Assembly: GCF_013817205.1 (NCBI RefSeq) | Contig: NZ_JACDDD010000005.1 | Coordinates: 1 to 64,000 of the forward strand | Direction of reading: 5' to 3' | DNA length: 64,000 bases | Source of the DNA: Polaromonas sp. | GTDB lineage: Bacteria; Pseudomonadota; Gammaproteobacteria; Burkholderiales; Burkholderiaceae_C | Shown here: piece by piece, positions 1 through 8,711 of the stretch | How the letters are laid out: each line of letters starts with the position of its first letter | How positions within the stretch are numbered: position 1 is the stretch's first letter | Made by a program: the position numbers and the translations under genes | The notes under the pieces: model-generated | Databases searched by the model: none | Told to the model about the DNA's origin: nothing | The model's input: the letters and a program-made list of their open reading frames with translations, nothing else

Positions 1-253
1 GTTCTTGCGTACACTTTGGCATTGGCAGTCCCCGGTTGCAATTGACATCGAACACCAATGACAACGCGCTTCGGCACGGGGCTGCCGACTCCTGCTAATG
101 AAATATCCGGGCTAGCAGTCCACTGGCGTTTGCGAGGCGTGGGGTTAAGACTTCACAGGCTACAACTGGGCACATCTCTCCGGTTTCGCCTTCGTAGTTT
201 CCACAAGGGAAAGACGAGACGTCCGCATAGACTCAAAGACCAAGGAGACAGTC

Positions 254-1372
254 ATGAAGAAATTGAATAGGTGGTTTGCGACCTTTGCCCTGACGGCCCT
301 CAGCTTTGGGGCACAAGCGCAGTTGCTGGTCGGGCAAACCGCTGGATTTACCGGCCCTGTGGGCGCGGGCGTGAAGGAAACCACCGACGGCGCCAAGCTT
401 TACATCGAAGCGGTCAATGCCAAAGGCGGCGTCAATGGGCAGAAAATCGAGCTGATCTCGCTCGACGACAAATTCGACCCCAAGCAGGCAGGTGAAAACG
501 CCCGCAAGCTGATCGAAGAGCAGAACGTGCTGGCCTTGTTCCTCACACGCGGAACGCCCCACACGGAAGCCATCCTTCCGCATCTGGACAAACACAACGT
601 GCCGCTGGTCGGCCCGTCCACCGGTGCCATGGTGCTGCACCTGCCGGTCCAAAAGCATGTCTTCAACGTGCGCGCCACCTACCAGCGTGAGGCCGAGAAA
701 GCCGTGGCCCACCTGAACTCCATGGGCATCACGCGCATTGCGATTGTTCATGCCGACGACAGTTTCGGCGCCGACGGCGTGGCCGGTGCGCAAAAAGGCC
801 TGATCGCAGCCAAGCTCCAGCCTTCCGTTCTGGAGAAAATCAACCGCGCCAAGCCTGACTTCGGCCCCATCACGCCCAAGATTGTTCAGACCAACACACA
901 GGCCGTCATCATGGTGGCCTCTGGCCAGGCGGTGGTTGATGGCATCAAGGCTTTCCGGGCCGCCGGTTCTGCCGCGCAGATCGTCACGCTGTCCAACAAC
1001 GCGTCCGGGGGCTTCATCAAAAGCCTGGGCGACAACGCCCGCGGCGTGATCGTGACGCAGGTCTTCCCTTACGAACGCTCCATTGCCTTTGCCTTTGCCA
1101 TGGTCAAGGAAGCCCAGGAAATGGCCAAAGCCAAAGGCGCGAGCGACATCAGCCCGGCCATGCTCGAAGGATTTGCCGCCGCCAAGGTACTGGTAGAAGG
1201 ACTGCGCCGCGCCGGCCCCAAACCCACCCGCGAAAAAATCCAGGCGGCATTGGAAGGCATACGCAAGCTCGATCTGGGTGGGCTGGAAGTGAGCTATTCA
1301 ACGGAAGACCACACCGGGCTGGATTTCGCCGACCTGTCCATCATCGGCACAGACGGCAGGTTCAGGCGTTAA
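254..1372 (+). CDS. ABC transporter substrate-binding protein, branched-chain amino-acid type
   Basis: A 372-residue periplasmic binding protein of the Leu/Ile/Val receptor class (type-I periplasmic fold, Peripla_BP_6). Residues 1-22 form a signal peptide ending in SFGAQAQ, and the mature chain starts LLVGQTAGFTGPVG, the usual first strand and ligand loop. A Shine-Dalgarno aaggaga lies 7 bp before the ATG, so this start is firm. No permease or ATPase gene is beside it: the next gene is convergent and unrelated, so this is an orphan receptor in the window. The ligand cannot be read from sequence; such receptors in Burkholderiales bind amino acids, aromatic acids or amides. The family call is secure, the substrate is not. 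Confidence 0.9.
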   Translation: MKKLNRWFATFALTALSFGAQAQLLVGQTAGFTGPVGAGVKETTDGAKLYIEAVNAKGGVNGQKIELISLDDKFDPKQAGENARKLIEEQNVLALFLTRGTPHTEAILPHLDKHNVPLVGPSTGAMVLHLPVQKHVFNVRATYQREAEKAVAHLNSMGITRIAIVHADDSFGADGVAGAQKGLIAAKLQPSVLEKINRAKPDFGPITPKIVQTNTQAVIMVASGQAVVDGIKAFRAAGSAAQIVTLSNNASGGFIKSLGDNARGVIVTQVFPYERSIAFAFAMVKEAQEMAKAKGASDISPAMLEGFAAAKVLVEGLRRAGPKPTREKIQAALEGIRKLDLGGLEVSYSTEDHTGLDFADLSIIGTDGRFRR

Positions 1373-1380
1373 AAAAATAG

Positions 1381-2067
1381 CTACTTCCGGCGTTGAACAC
1401 CCGGCAACTGCGCTGCAGCGTCCCAGGCGGCGCCGTCAAACCAGGCGTCACCCAGAAGGAAAGCCCGCAGCATGGGCAAGGCGTCGAGGCCCCAGAAGAG
1501 CTTGCCGTCCACCGCTAGCGCAGGCACCCCAAACACACCCTGCGCAATGGCCTCGTCGCTGTTCGCCTTCAGCTGCGCCTTGACGTCTGCGCCGTCCGGA
1601 TCGCGCTGCGGCGCCAGTTGCGCCGAGAGCGCGGCCACACGCTGCGGGTCCACGGCCTCAGCCCCCCCCTGCCAGACATGACGAAACAGCGTCTCGCAGA
1701 CATAACGGTTGGGTGAGCCATGCGCCGGGCAGGCAACGGCCAGGCGCAGCAGGGCCAGCGGATTGAAAGGGTGGCTTGCAGGCAGTTGCAGCGAAACGCC
1801 TTGCTGGTGCGCCAGCCACACTACTTGCCGATAGGTCCATTCGCGCTTGCCGGTAAGTTCTGCGGGGCCGAGCTGGCCATGGTGCTTGAGCAGGCCGGCA
1901 AACAGTAGCGGCTTGTAGCACACGCTGTAACTGAGGCCTTTCAGGGCTTCAGGCAGTTTCTCGAACGCCAGGTAGGCGTAAGGCGAAATGAAATCCAGGT
2001 AGAAGGTGATGTGTTTCATCGGTCTGGCCAGCGCTGGGGCCTGCTGTGGATGACTGACGGGTATCAC
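1381..2067 (-). CDS. 2-hydroxychromene-2-carboxylate isomerase / DsbA-family (GST kappa-like) protein
   Basis: A 228-residue thioredoxin-fold protein. The DFISPYAYLAFEKL stretch carries the Ser-Pro that replaces the CxxC of DsbA in this isomerase family, and FGVPALAVDGKLFWGLDAL is the C-terminal cis-Pro and substrate-loop region. The GTG start used here overlaps the upstream stop as GTGA and has aaggc before it; an ATG at 2019 would give 212 residues beginning directly at the first beta strand and is a real alternative. Family members isomerise naphthalene-pathway chromenes using glutathione, but no aromatic-ring genes are nearby, so the actual substrate is unknown. It is the last gene of leucine operon I. 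Confidence 0.82.
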   Translation of the reverse strand: MIPVSHPQQAPALARPMKHITFYLDFISPYAYLAFEKLPEALKGLSYSVCYKPLLFAGLLKHHGQLGPAELTGKREWTYRQVVWLAHQQGVSLQLPASHPFNPLALLRLAVACPAHGSPNRYVCETLFRHVWQGGAEAVDPQRVAALSAQLAPQRDPDGADVKAQLKANSDEAIAQGVFGVPALAVDGKLFWGLDALPMLRAFLLGDAWFDGAAWDAAAQLPGVQRRK

Positions 2068-2825
2068 GGCTGCGCCTTCAGCGCTGCGGTGCGCTGCTCG
2101 ATCAGGGTCCAGACCTCACGCTTGCCGGCATCGCTGCACTGGGCCCAGGCAGCGATTTCTTCGCGCGTGCGAAAGCAGCCTTCACACCAGCCGGTGAGCG
2201 TGCTCATGCGGCACACCGAGTTGCAGGGAGAGGGAATGTTTTCGGTCTCAGCCCTTATCTGACAAGCGCGGATAGCTATCAAGTTGATAGCATGTTGCTG
2301 CGAAACCTGCTCCTGCACCACATCCACCGCCACATTGCTGACCGGGGCGCCGGTCAGATCCACCAGTTGCTGCGGGCTCAGTTTGAACACGCCATGCGGG
2401 TGGCCGGCCGCCGCCCAGATTTCGTCAAAGCGCAGCAGGCTCTGGTCGATCAGCGTGACAGGTGGTGTGGTGTGCGCCAGCGGCGACACCCCGCCTATCG
2501 AAAACCCGGTGCGCGCTTTGACGAATTCCGCGTCGGCCCGGCCCAGGCGCTTGCCGTCAGGGCAGACCAGCGCCTCGACCTTTCGCTCATCGACGCGCTG
2601 GTCACCGGCCGTGATGACCAGCACCGCCATATCGTCCGACTTGCGGCGGAAAATAATGCTCTTGGCAATCTGGCCGAGGGCGATACCCAGCGCATCGGCG
2701 GCCTGCTGCGCGGTTCGTGCCGCGTCGTTGAGCATCACGGGCATGTGCGGATGGCCTTTCGCCTCCAGCACAGCCGCGACACGCTGCACGCCTTCTGGCA
2801 ACACTGTCAGCTCTCCACCGCACAT
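2064..2825 (-). CDS. YbaK/EbsC-family aminoacyl-tRNA deacylase fused to DUF1289
   Basis: A 253-residue two-domain protein. Residues about 8-165 are a YbaK/ProX-type editing domain (motifs AKSIIFRRKSDDMAVLVITAG, FSIGGVSPLAH and LSPQQLVDLTGAPV), a family that hydrolyses mischarged aminoacyl-tRNA. Residues about 198-245 are a DUF1289 Cys-rich module (SPCNSVCRM...WCEGCFRTREEIAAW). The two are usually separate proteins. The linker (about 179-196) is encoded by a copy of repeat family A at 2239-2291, read in frame. Inside the linker the only plausible re-initiation codon is a TTG with no Shine-Dalgarno, so one fused chain is the likeliest product. The start overlaps the liuE stop. Confidence 0.82.
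   Translation of the reverse strand: MCGGELTVLPEGVQRVAAVLEAKGHPHMPVMLNDAARTAQQAADALGIALGQIAKSIIFRRKSDDMAVLVITAGDQRVDERKVEALVCPDGKRLGRADAEFVKARTGFSIGGVSPLAHTTPPVTLIDQSLLRFDEIWAAAGHPHGVFKLSPQQLVDLTGAPVSNVAVDVVQEQVSQQHAINLIAIRACQIRAETENIPSPCNSVCRMSTLTGWCEGCFRTREEIAAWAQCSDAGKREVWTLIEQRTAALKAQP
2239..2291 (-). repeat. Repeat family A copy 1, inside YbaK-DUF1289 gene
   Basis: About 53 bp. Read on the minus strand it begins with the palindromic head GCTATCAACTTGATAGC, then a variable middle containing CGCGCTTG, then AAGGGCTGAGACCGAA, the family tail (consensus AGGGCTGgAGGCcgATTT). It lies in frame between two protein domains. Confidence 0.8.
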
Positions 2826-3733
2826 CACCCTGCCCTCTTGTTGAGCAAGGCGGTCGAAGCCCGGGAATTGGGCTTGCGCTCCAGGAAGTCGCTGATGAAC
2901 TTGCCGGCGTCGATCAGCTTGTCAAGGTCGATGCCGGTCTCTATGCCCATGCCCTGCAGCATGTAGACCACGTCTTCGGTCGCGACATTACCGGTGGCCC
3001 CCTTCGCATAAGGGCAGCCACCGAGGCCGGCCGACGAGGTGTCGTACTGCCAGATGCCCATCTGCAGGCTGGCCAGGGTGTTGCCCAGGGCCTGGCCGTA
3101 GGTGTCATGGAAATGGCCCGAAATATCGTCCACGCCGTAATGCTGCAGCGCAGCCTCCATCGCGCGTTCAACCTTGACCGGTGTGCCAACGCCAATGGTG
3201 TCGGCAACGCCGATGTGCTGCACGCCAATTTCCTTCAGCAGGCGCGCGACCATGGCCACCCGTTCCGGCGCGATCTCGCCTTCGTAGGGGCAGCCGACGG
3301 CGCAGGAGATGGCGCCGCGCACATGAATGTTGCTCGCGCGCGCCGCCTCGGCGACCGGGCGAAAACGCTCAATGCTTTCTTCAATTGAACAGTTGATGTT
3401 GCGCTGGCTGAAAGCCTCGCTCGCCGCAGCAAACACCACAATCTCGTCCGGCTTCGACAGCACCGCCGCCTCGAAACCCTTCATGTTGGGCGTCAGCACC
3501 GAATAACGCACACCCGGCTTGCGTGTAATGCCGGCCATGACGTCGGCCGCGTCGGCCATCTGCGGCACCCACTTGGGCGATACAAAACTGGTGACCTCGA
3601 TCTCGGTCAGGCCGGCGTCCTGCAGGCGGTGCACCAGCTCGATCTTGACGGATGCAGGCACCGGCGCCTTTTCGTTCTGGAGCCCGTCGCGCGGCCCGAC
3701 ATCGACGATTTTGACTTTGGAGGGGTACTTCAT
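2825..3733 (-). CDS. liuE: Hydroxymethylglutaryl-CoA lyase
   Basis: A 302-residue HMGL-like TIM-barrel enzyme that cleaves 3-hydroxy-3-methylglutaryl-CoA to acetyl-CoA and acetoacetate, the last step of leucine degradation. N-terminal VDVGPRDGLQNEK holds the metal and substrate Asp and Arg. SAGLGGCPYAKGATGNVATED contains the family signature with the active-site Cys. GHFHDTYGQALGN supplies metal-binding His residues. I chose the ATG at 3733 (aaagag upstream) over a longer frame, because homology begins at once. It lies in leucine operon I, separated from the upstream reductase gene by 182 bp containing a family B repeat. Confidence 0.95.
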   Translation of the reverse strand: MKYPSKVKIVDVGPRDGLQNEKAPVPASVKIELVHRLQDAGLTEIEVTSFVSPKWVPQMADAADVMAGITRKPGVRYSVLTPNMKGFEAAVLSKPDEIVVFAAASEAFSQRNINCSIEESIERFRPVAEAARASNIHVRGAISCAVGCPYEGEIAPERVAMVARLLKEIGVQHIGVADTIGVGTPVKVERAMEAALQHYGVDDISGHFHDTYGQALGNTLASLQMGIWQYDTSSAGLGGCPYAKGATGNVATEDVVYMLQGMGIETGIDLDKLIDAGKFISDFLERKPNSRASTALLNKRAG

Positions 3734-3796
3734 AAAGACTCTTTCACGAGATGCGGGCGGGAACTGCAGGGAGTGAACGACCACGGAGCTCATCAG

Positions 3797-3909
3797 GCAA
3801 GCAGGGGCCGCGAGTCTGGCTTTGCCAGCCTGCAGGCGCAGCGGCCCCTTTCGTGGTGAAAGGGGCAGGGAGACGCCGTAGGCAACACGCAGTGAGTGAC
3901 CGTGGGGGC
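3797..3909 (+). repeat. Repeat family B copy 1
   Basis: GC-rich element running from gcaagcaggggccgcg through ctttgccagcctgcaggcgcagcggcccc to the tail cacgcagtgagtgaccgtgggggc. The middle hairpin is degenerate (cccctttcgtggtgaaagggg). The tail lies about 6 bp beyond the stop of the minus-strand reductase gene ending at 3916. Confidence 0.8.
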
Positions 3910-3915
3910 AACATT

Positions 3916-4845
3916 TCAGTATCCTCTGTTGGGATCAACCACACCGGCCAGGCTGGTGATCGGCGTACCGCCCTCGACAGCCCGGATCTTGCCGGCAATC
4001 TGCGCAATGGTTTCCTCGCGCAGCGTGCGTGCTGAGGTATGCGGCGTGATATTGATTTTCGGGTGTTTCCAGAAAGCGTGATCTGTCGACAGCGGCTCGT
4101 TGCGAAACACGTCAAGGGTGGCGCCAGCGATGTGCCCACCGTCGATCAGCGCAATCAGGTCCTCGTCGACCAGGTGCGCACCGCGCGCGACATTGATGAC
4201 ATAAGCGCCCGGCTGCAGTTTCGAGAGTGTCTCCCGGTTCATGATGTTGGTGGTCTCAGGCGTGAGCGGCAGCAGGCACACCAGCACGCGCGAGGCCGCC
4301 AGAAAGTCCGCCATGCCCGCCTCGCCCGAAAAACACTGGACACCTTCAATCGTCTTGGGCGAGCGGCTCCAGCCCTTGACCGGAAAATCAAACTGCGTCA
4401 GCGTGCGTGCTACGCGCTCGCCCAGCACACCCAGGCCCATGATTCCCACCGGAAAATTGGCGCGCATGAGCGGCTTGCGGTAAGACCATTTGCCGCTGCG
4501 GATGTCGGCCTCGTAACCGTCAAATTCGCGGAAGTGCCGGATCACCGCATGGCTCACGTATTCGGCCATCTGCACTGACATGCCGGCATCGTCCAGTCGC
4601 ACCACCGATGCGGCAGGCGGCAGCCTGAGCTTGAGCAGGGCATCGACCCCAGCGCCGATGTTGAACAGGGCTTTGAGCTGCGGCTGCTCGTCGAGGAACT
4701 GCTGTGGCGGGGCCCAGACCACCCCGTAGTCCGCCGGCAGCGCGCCCGGGGTCCAGTCCTGCACGTTCGCCTCGGGAAGCTCGGCGCGCAGTCCGGCCAC
4801 CCAGGGTTCGGGCTTGGCGCCGACGCAACAAAAAAGAAGGTTCAT
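3916..4845 (-). CDS. Glyoxylate/hydroxypyruvate reductase A-like D-2-hydroxyacid dehydrogenase
   Basis: A 309-residue NAD(P)-dependent 2-hydroxyacid dehydrogenase of the GhrA branch, which reduces glyoxylate or hydroxypyruvate in the cytoplasm. The Rossmann motif is GIMGLGVLGERVA. The catalytic Arg lies in VINVARGAHLVDEDL, the Glu in DVFRNEPL and the His in ITPHTSARTL. I used the ATG at 4845 (MNLLFCCVG), because upstream residues are low-complexity and homology starts here; aagaagg is actually just inside the coding side, so the ribosome site is weak. It is embedded in leucine operon I, 43 bp after liuD; a link to glyoxylate handling during growth on acetyl-CoA sources is inference. Confidence 0.88.
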   Translation of the reverse strand: MNLLFCCVGAKPEPWVAGLRAELPEANVQDWTPGALPADYGVVWAPPQQFLDEQPQLKALFNIGAGVDALLKLRLPPAASVVRLDDAGMSVQMAEYVSHAVIRHFREFDGYEADIRSGKWSYRKPLMRANFPVGIMGLGVLGERVARTLTQFDFPVKGWSRSPKTIEGVQCFSGEAGMADFLAASRVLVCLLPLTPETTNIMNRETLSKLQPGAYVINVARGAHLVDEDLIALIDGGHIAGATLDVFRNEPLSTDHAFWKHPKINITPHTSARTLREETIAQIAGKIRAVEGGTPITSLAGVVDPNRGY

Positions 4846-4888
4846 AAGCTTGATTGTGCCGTCACCGCGGCCTGCACGTGTGTTGCGC

Positions 4889-6880
4889 TCAGCTTGAGAT
4901 TTTGAGCAGCTCCGCCCCCTCGGTGACCTGGTCACCGGGTGCGTAAAGCAGCTCCTGCACCACGCCGTCGGCCGGGGCGGCAATCGTGTGCTCCATCTTC
5001 ATGGCCTCCATCACAGCCAACGCCTGGCCCTTGCTCACCTTGTCCCCAGCCTTCACCGCAAACGACACCACCTTGCCCGGCATCGGTGCCGTCAGGCGGC
5101 CGGCTTCGCCGTGGGCCTCGCCAGCATGAGCCAGCGGGTCGATCACGGCGATCTGGGTGGCGCCCTGGCGCGCAAACACGTGGACGGTTTCCCCACGGCG
5201 GTACAGTCGCGCGGTGAGGCGCTGGCCGCCGAAAGTCAGCGTGACCGCTTCACCTTCGCGGGTAAAGACCAGCAAGCCTTCCTCGCCGCCCGTTGCCAGC
5301 CGCAGCGCTCCGTCATGCAGGTAAGTCAGTTCGGCTTTCGCCGGCTCGCCGTGAAACTCGAATTCGAAGCGGCGCGTCGCGACGCCGTGTGAGCGCCAGC
5401 CGTCGCGCCGACTGAAAGGATCTGAGGTTTCCAGCGCTTTTTCTTCCAGCAGGCTCAAGGCCACGGCGGCGGCAGCGGCCAGGGGCAGGCCTATTTTTTC
5501 CTGCTTGAACAGCACCGCCTCCTCGCGCGGAATCAGCGCGGTGTCCAGATCGGCCTGGGCAAACGAACGGCTGCCCACCACATGGCGCAGGAACTGAACA
5601 TTGGTGCTCAGGCCTACGATATGCACTTGCGCCAGCGCCTCGTCCAGACGCGCCAGCGCCTGCTCGCGCGTGTCGCCGTGCACGATCAGCTTGGCAATCA
5701 TGGAGTCATAAAACGGCGAGATTACATCGCCCTCGCGCACCCCGGCGTCTACACGCACCAGGCCGCGTTCAAAGGAAACTGAAGGCGGCAGGCCGTAGAC
5801 ATGCAAGGTGCCGGTCGCGGGCAGGAAGTTGTTGTCCGGGCTTTCGGCGCAAATACGCGCTTCGATGGCATGGCCGTGGATGCGCAGCTCATCCTGCGCC
5901 AGCGGCAGTTCTTCGCCGGAGGCCACGCGCAATTGCCACTCCACCAGGTCGAGGCCGGTGATGGCTTCGGTGACGGGATGTTCAACCTGCAAGCGCGTAT
6001 TCATCTCCATAAAGAAAAAGTTCATCGTGCCGTCGGTACGCTGTTCCACAATAAATTCGACAGTCCCGGCGCCGACGTAATTGACAGCGCGCGCGGCAGC
6101 CACTGCCGCCTCGCCCATCTGCCGGCGCATCGCTTCTGTCATGCCAGGCGCGGGGGCTTCTTCCAGCACTTTCTGGTGGCGGCGCTGCACCGAACAGTCG
6201 CGCTCGAACAGGTAAACGTAATTGCCATGGCTGTCGCCAAAGACCTGAATCTCGATATGGCGTGGGCGCTGCGCGTACTTTTCGACCAGCACCGCGTCGT
6301 CGCCGAAGCTGTTGATGGCCTCGCGCTTGCAGGACGCCAGCGCCGCGTCGAAGTCTTCAGACTTCTCGACGGCACGCATGCCTTTGCCGCCACCGCCGGC
6401 GCTGGCCTTGATCAGCACCGGGTAACCGATACGGTCAGCTTCGCGTTTCAGCAAGGCTGGATCCTGGTCGCTGCCGTGGTAACCGGGCACCAGCGGCACG
6501 CCAGCTTTTTCCATGAGTTGCTTGGACTCGGCCTTCAAACCCATGGCCTTGATGGCCGAGGCCGGCGGGCCGATGAAGACCAGCCCGGCATCGCCACAGG
6601 CCTGGGCGAACTCCTCGTTTTCGCTCAGGAATCCGTAGCCCGGGTGGATGGCCTCGGCGCCGGCGGCCTTGGCAGCAGCAATGATTTTTTCCCAGCGCAG
6701 GTAACTGTCTTTGGGCGCACTGCCACCGATGTGAACTGCCTCATTGCAAGCACGCACGTGTTGGGCATCCGCGTCGGCGTCCGAGTACACGGCGACAGTC
6801 TGGATGGCCATGCGGCTAGCCGTAGCTGCGACCCTGCAAGCTATCTCTCCGCGATTCGCGATCAGTATTTTCTTAAACAT
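4889..6880 (-). CDS. liuD: Methylcrotonoyl-CoA carboxylase, biotin-carrying alpha subunit
   Basis: A 663-residue biotin-dependent carboxylase subunit, which forms 3-methylglutaconyl-CoA with the LiuB beta subunit. Order: biotin carboxylase N-lobe (MFKKILIANRGEIACRV), ATP-grasp with glycine loop KASAGGGGKGM (about 160-170), EMNTRLQVEHPVTE (about 290), carboxylase C domain, linker domain, and a C-terminal biotinyl domain with AVMEAMKMEH, where the second-Met-flanked Lys is biotinylated. Length matches the family. Its start lies 1 bp after the DUF4126 stop. The assignment to methylcrotonoyl rather than propionyl-CoA rests on the liuB-liuC-liuE context. Confidence 0.94.
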   Translation of the reverse strand: MFKKILIANRGEIACRVAATASRMAIQTVAVYSDADADAQHVRACNEAVHIGGSAPKDSYLRWEKIIAAAKAAGAEAIHPGYGFLSENEEFAQACGDAGLVFIGPPASAIKAMGLKAESKQLMEKAGVPLVPGYHGSDQDPALLKREADRIGYPVLIKASAGGGGKGMRAVEKSEDFDAALASCKREAINSFGDDAVLVEKYAQRPRHIEIQVFGDSHGNYVYLFERDCSVQRRHQKVLEEAPAPGMTEAMRRQMGEAAVAAARAVNYVGAGTVEFIVEQRTDGTMNFFFMEMNTRLQVEHPVTEAITGLDLVEWQLRVASGEELPLAQDELRIHGHAIEARICAESPDNNFLPATGTLHVYGLPPSVSFERGLVRVDAGVREGDVISPFYDSMIAKLIVHGDTREQALARLDEALAQVHIVGLSTNVQFLRHVVGSRSFAQADLDTALIPREEAVLFKQEKIGLPLAAAAAVALSLLEEKALETSDPFSRRDGWRSHGVATRRFEFEFHGEPAKAELTYLHDGALRLATGGEEGLLVFTREGEAVTLTFGGQRLTARLYRRGETVHVFARQGATQIAVIDPLAHAGEAHGEAGRLTAPMPGKVVSFAVKAGDKVSKGQALAVMEAMKMEHTIAAPADGVVQELLYAPGDQVTEGAELLKISS

Positions 6881-6881
6881 G

Positions 6882-7547
6882 TCAGTCGTTCTTTTTTGAA
6901 AAGGGAGATTTCAGGGTAAACGCCGGCGCCGGGCCGCTGTCCGATTGGCCGCTAAAGATGCGGGCCACACGCGCAAACAGTTGCCGCAGAAAGCGCCAGC
7001 AGGTGCGGATCAGCCAAATGCTGAAGACAAGCACCACCACCAGTACCGCGATAAACACCAGTGGATGGGCAACCGCCAGCCACAGGCCGGCCGGCACCAG
7101 GCCATCTTCCACCAGCGAGGCGCCTACATTGCTGAAGGGTTCGGGCGAGGTGTTGATGGCCGCTCGGGTTGTGGCCTTGGCCGCGTGGCTGGTGGCCGCC
7201 AGTGAGCCGCCCGCCAGGGCTGCCAGCAAAGCCATCACGCCGCTGTCGGCGCCAAACACCCCGGCCGCGAGTGCCGCGCCAGCCGGAATGCGAATGACGG
7301 TGTGTACCACGTCCCACAGCGAATCCAGCCCGGGGATTTTGTCGGCAAAAAACTCGACGAACACCAAGAAGCCACTGGCACCCAACACCACCGGGTTGGC
7401 CAGCAGGTGCAGGCCTTGCGGCAACTGGATCCAGCCCATGAAGCCGGCCAAGCCCGTGAGTAGCACAACCAGGTACAGCCGCACGCCGCTGGCCCAGCCG
7501 AGCGCGCCGGCAAGGGCGATCAGTTGCGCGGTGTCCATGGTTTGCAT
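6882..7547 (-). CDS. DUF4126 membrane protein
   Basis: A 221-residue inner-membrane protein with several hydrophobic helices. The N-terminal TAQLIALAGALGWASGVRLYLVVLLTGLAG, the EFFADKIPGLDSLWDVVHTVIRIPAGA motif and the TKAT-like ATSHAAKATTRAAINTSPEPFSN segment are typical of DUF4126, a family without known function. The cytoplasmic tail after about 195 is basic and poorly conserved. It is packed between the hydrolase gene (its start abuts that stop) and liuD (1 bp gap), so it is surely co-transcribed with leucine-degradation genes. A role in that pathway is not evident from sequence. An ATG at 7538 is an alternative start. Confidence 0.85.
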   Translation of the reverse strand: MQTMDTAQLIALAGALGWASGVRLYLVVLLTGLAGFMGWIQLPQGLHLLANPVVLGASGFLVFVEFFADKIPGLDSLWDVVHTVIRIPAGAALAAGVFGADSGVMALLAALAGGSLAATSHAAKATTRAAINTSPEPFSNVGASLVEDGLVPAGLWLAVAHPLVFIAVLVVVLVFSIWLIRTCWRFLRQLFARVARIFSGQSDSGPAPAFTLKSPFSKKND

Positions 7548-8693
7548 CTACATGCCCTCCGTCCACACCACGTCGTCATCGACCGAGTAGAGCTTGCAGT
7601 CTGCCTTTGCGAAACGCTTGCAGTTGTCCAGCGCCCGCCTGAGCGGGTCTTCGCCGCCATCGGCCCAGGCCCAGGCTCCGCTGGGGCCAATCGCAAACGC
7701 CCTGGGGACCAGCTTGGCAAGGTAGATCTTGTACCCGTTGCGGCCCGACTCCTTGACGTGGGGCAACCGGGTTTCGTCCTCCAGCGGTGCAAAAGATGTC
7801 TTCGGCGGGATGGGTGTCAACCCGGAAATCCTGTACTTCGAAAATTCCGCTTGTGGCTCGCTGGGCAGCCCCACCGCAGCCAGCAATCGGGTGACTTCCG
7901 GCTGCCAGATCGGTGCGCCAGCCCGGGAACCAAACATCGAATGAGCGTCCGAACCAAACTTGCCAAAGGCGACCAGTTTCGCTTTGCCCCCGGCAGCGTT
8001 GTAGCGCGCAAACATCGCCTGGAATGTATCGGTGTTGAAGTAGCTGTCGTTATCGCCATAAAACCATAGCGACGGCAAGCTGGTCTCTTTTCCATAGTCG
8101 GCCGCGGCACGGGCCAGCCCGCCCTCCCATCCAGTACAGGTTTCCTGGCGCAGGCCGCCGGCAAAGTTGATCAGCGCCCTCACGCCGGGATAGTTTTGCG
8201 GTCCAAAGGCGAGCGTGGTCCAACCCCCGTGCGACTGGCCCAGTACGACAATGCGCTGTTTGTCGGCCCATGGCTGGGCCGTCACGTGATCCAGCAGCGC
8301 TTTCACATCAGATGCCTGAACCCTGCCGTTGCTTTCGACATTGCAGCCGCCACCGATGTAGCTGCCACCTGATTTGGAGAACCCCTGCCGCATGGGCACC
8401 ACCACCGCGTAACCGCGCTGCATGAAATAGCGGGCGGCCAGGGCGGGCCGGTAGCGCGACTGGAAACGGGGGTCGCCCGAGGCTTTTCCGTGATTAATCA
8501 CTGCTATCGGGAAAGGGCCGGGGCCGTCAGGTTTGTAGAGCGTGGTCTCCAGCTCTATCGTGAACAGCCCCGCCTTCGGCACCTGAATCACCACTTCATT
8601 GATTGACTCGTTAAGCTCCGCGGGCTGTGCCCGCAGATGGAGCGGAGCGCCAACCAGCAGGACAACAAGCAGGGTCAGTGTGTTTTTATTCAT
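7548..8693 (-). CDS. Exported alpha/beta hydrolase (dienelactone hydrolase-like)
   Basis: A 381-residue protein with an N-terminal signal peptide (MNKNTLTLLVVLLVGAPLHLRAQ) followed by an alpha/beta hydrolase fold. The nucleophile elbow is VVLGQSHGGWT (Gly-Gln-Ser-His-Gly), the acid is probably in FYGDNDSYF, and the His in GSDAHSMFG. About 90 residues after the last hydrolase motif form a Cys-containing C-terminal region (DNCKRFAKADCKLYSVDD) that looks like a DUF4189/peptidoglycan-adjacent tail rather than a catalytic part. Its substrate is unknown; an exported esterase inside a leucine operon is unusual. It abuts the DUF4126 gene. Confidence 0.82.
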   Translation of the reverse strand: MNKNTLTLLVVLLVGAPLHLRAQPAELNESINEVVIQVPKAGLFTIELETTLYKPDGPGPFPIAVINHGKASGDPRFQSRYRPALAARYFMQRGYAVVVPMRQGFSKSGGSYIGGGCNVESNGRVQASDVKALLDHVTAQPWADKQRIVVLGQSHGGWTTLAFGPQNYPGVRALINFAGGLRQETCTGWEGGLARAAADYGKETSLPSLWFYGDNDSYFNTDTFQAMFARYNAAGGKAKLVAFGKFGSDAHSMFGSRAGAPIWQPEVTRLLAAVGLPSEPQAEFSKYRISGLTPIPPKTSFAPLEDETRLPHVKESGRNGYKIYLAKLVPRAFAIGPSGAWAWADGGEDPLRRALDNCKRFAKADCKLYSVDDDVVWTEGM

Positions 8694-8711
8694 GACGTGC
8701 GAGTTGGATGA

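Noticed and set aside
58-253. A short frame overlapping the ABC receptor start, and the first 253 bp in general
   Set aside because: No Shine-Dalgarno, no domain. The region appears to be upstream sequence of the receptor gene; I could identify nothing else.
1371-1391. Sequence aaaaaatagctacttccggcg resembling part of the family A head
   Set aside because: Only about 15 bp agree and the tail is missing; too short to call a copy.
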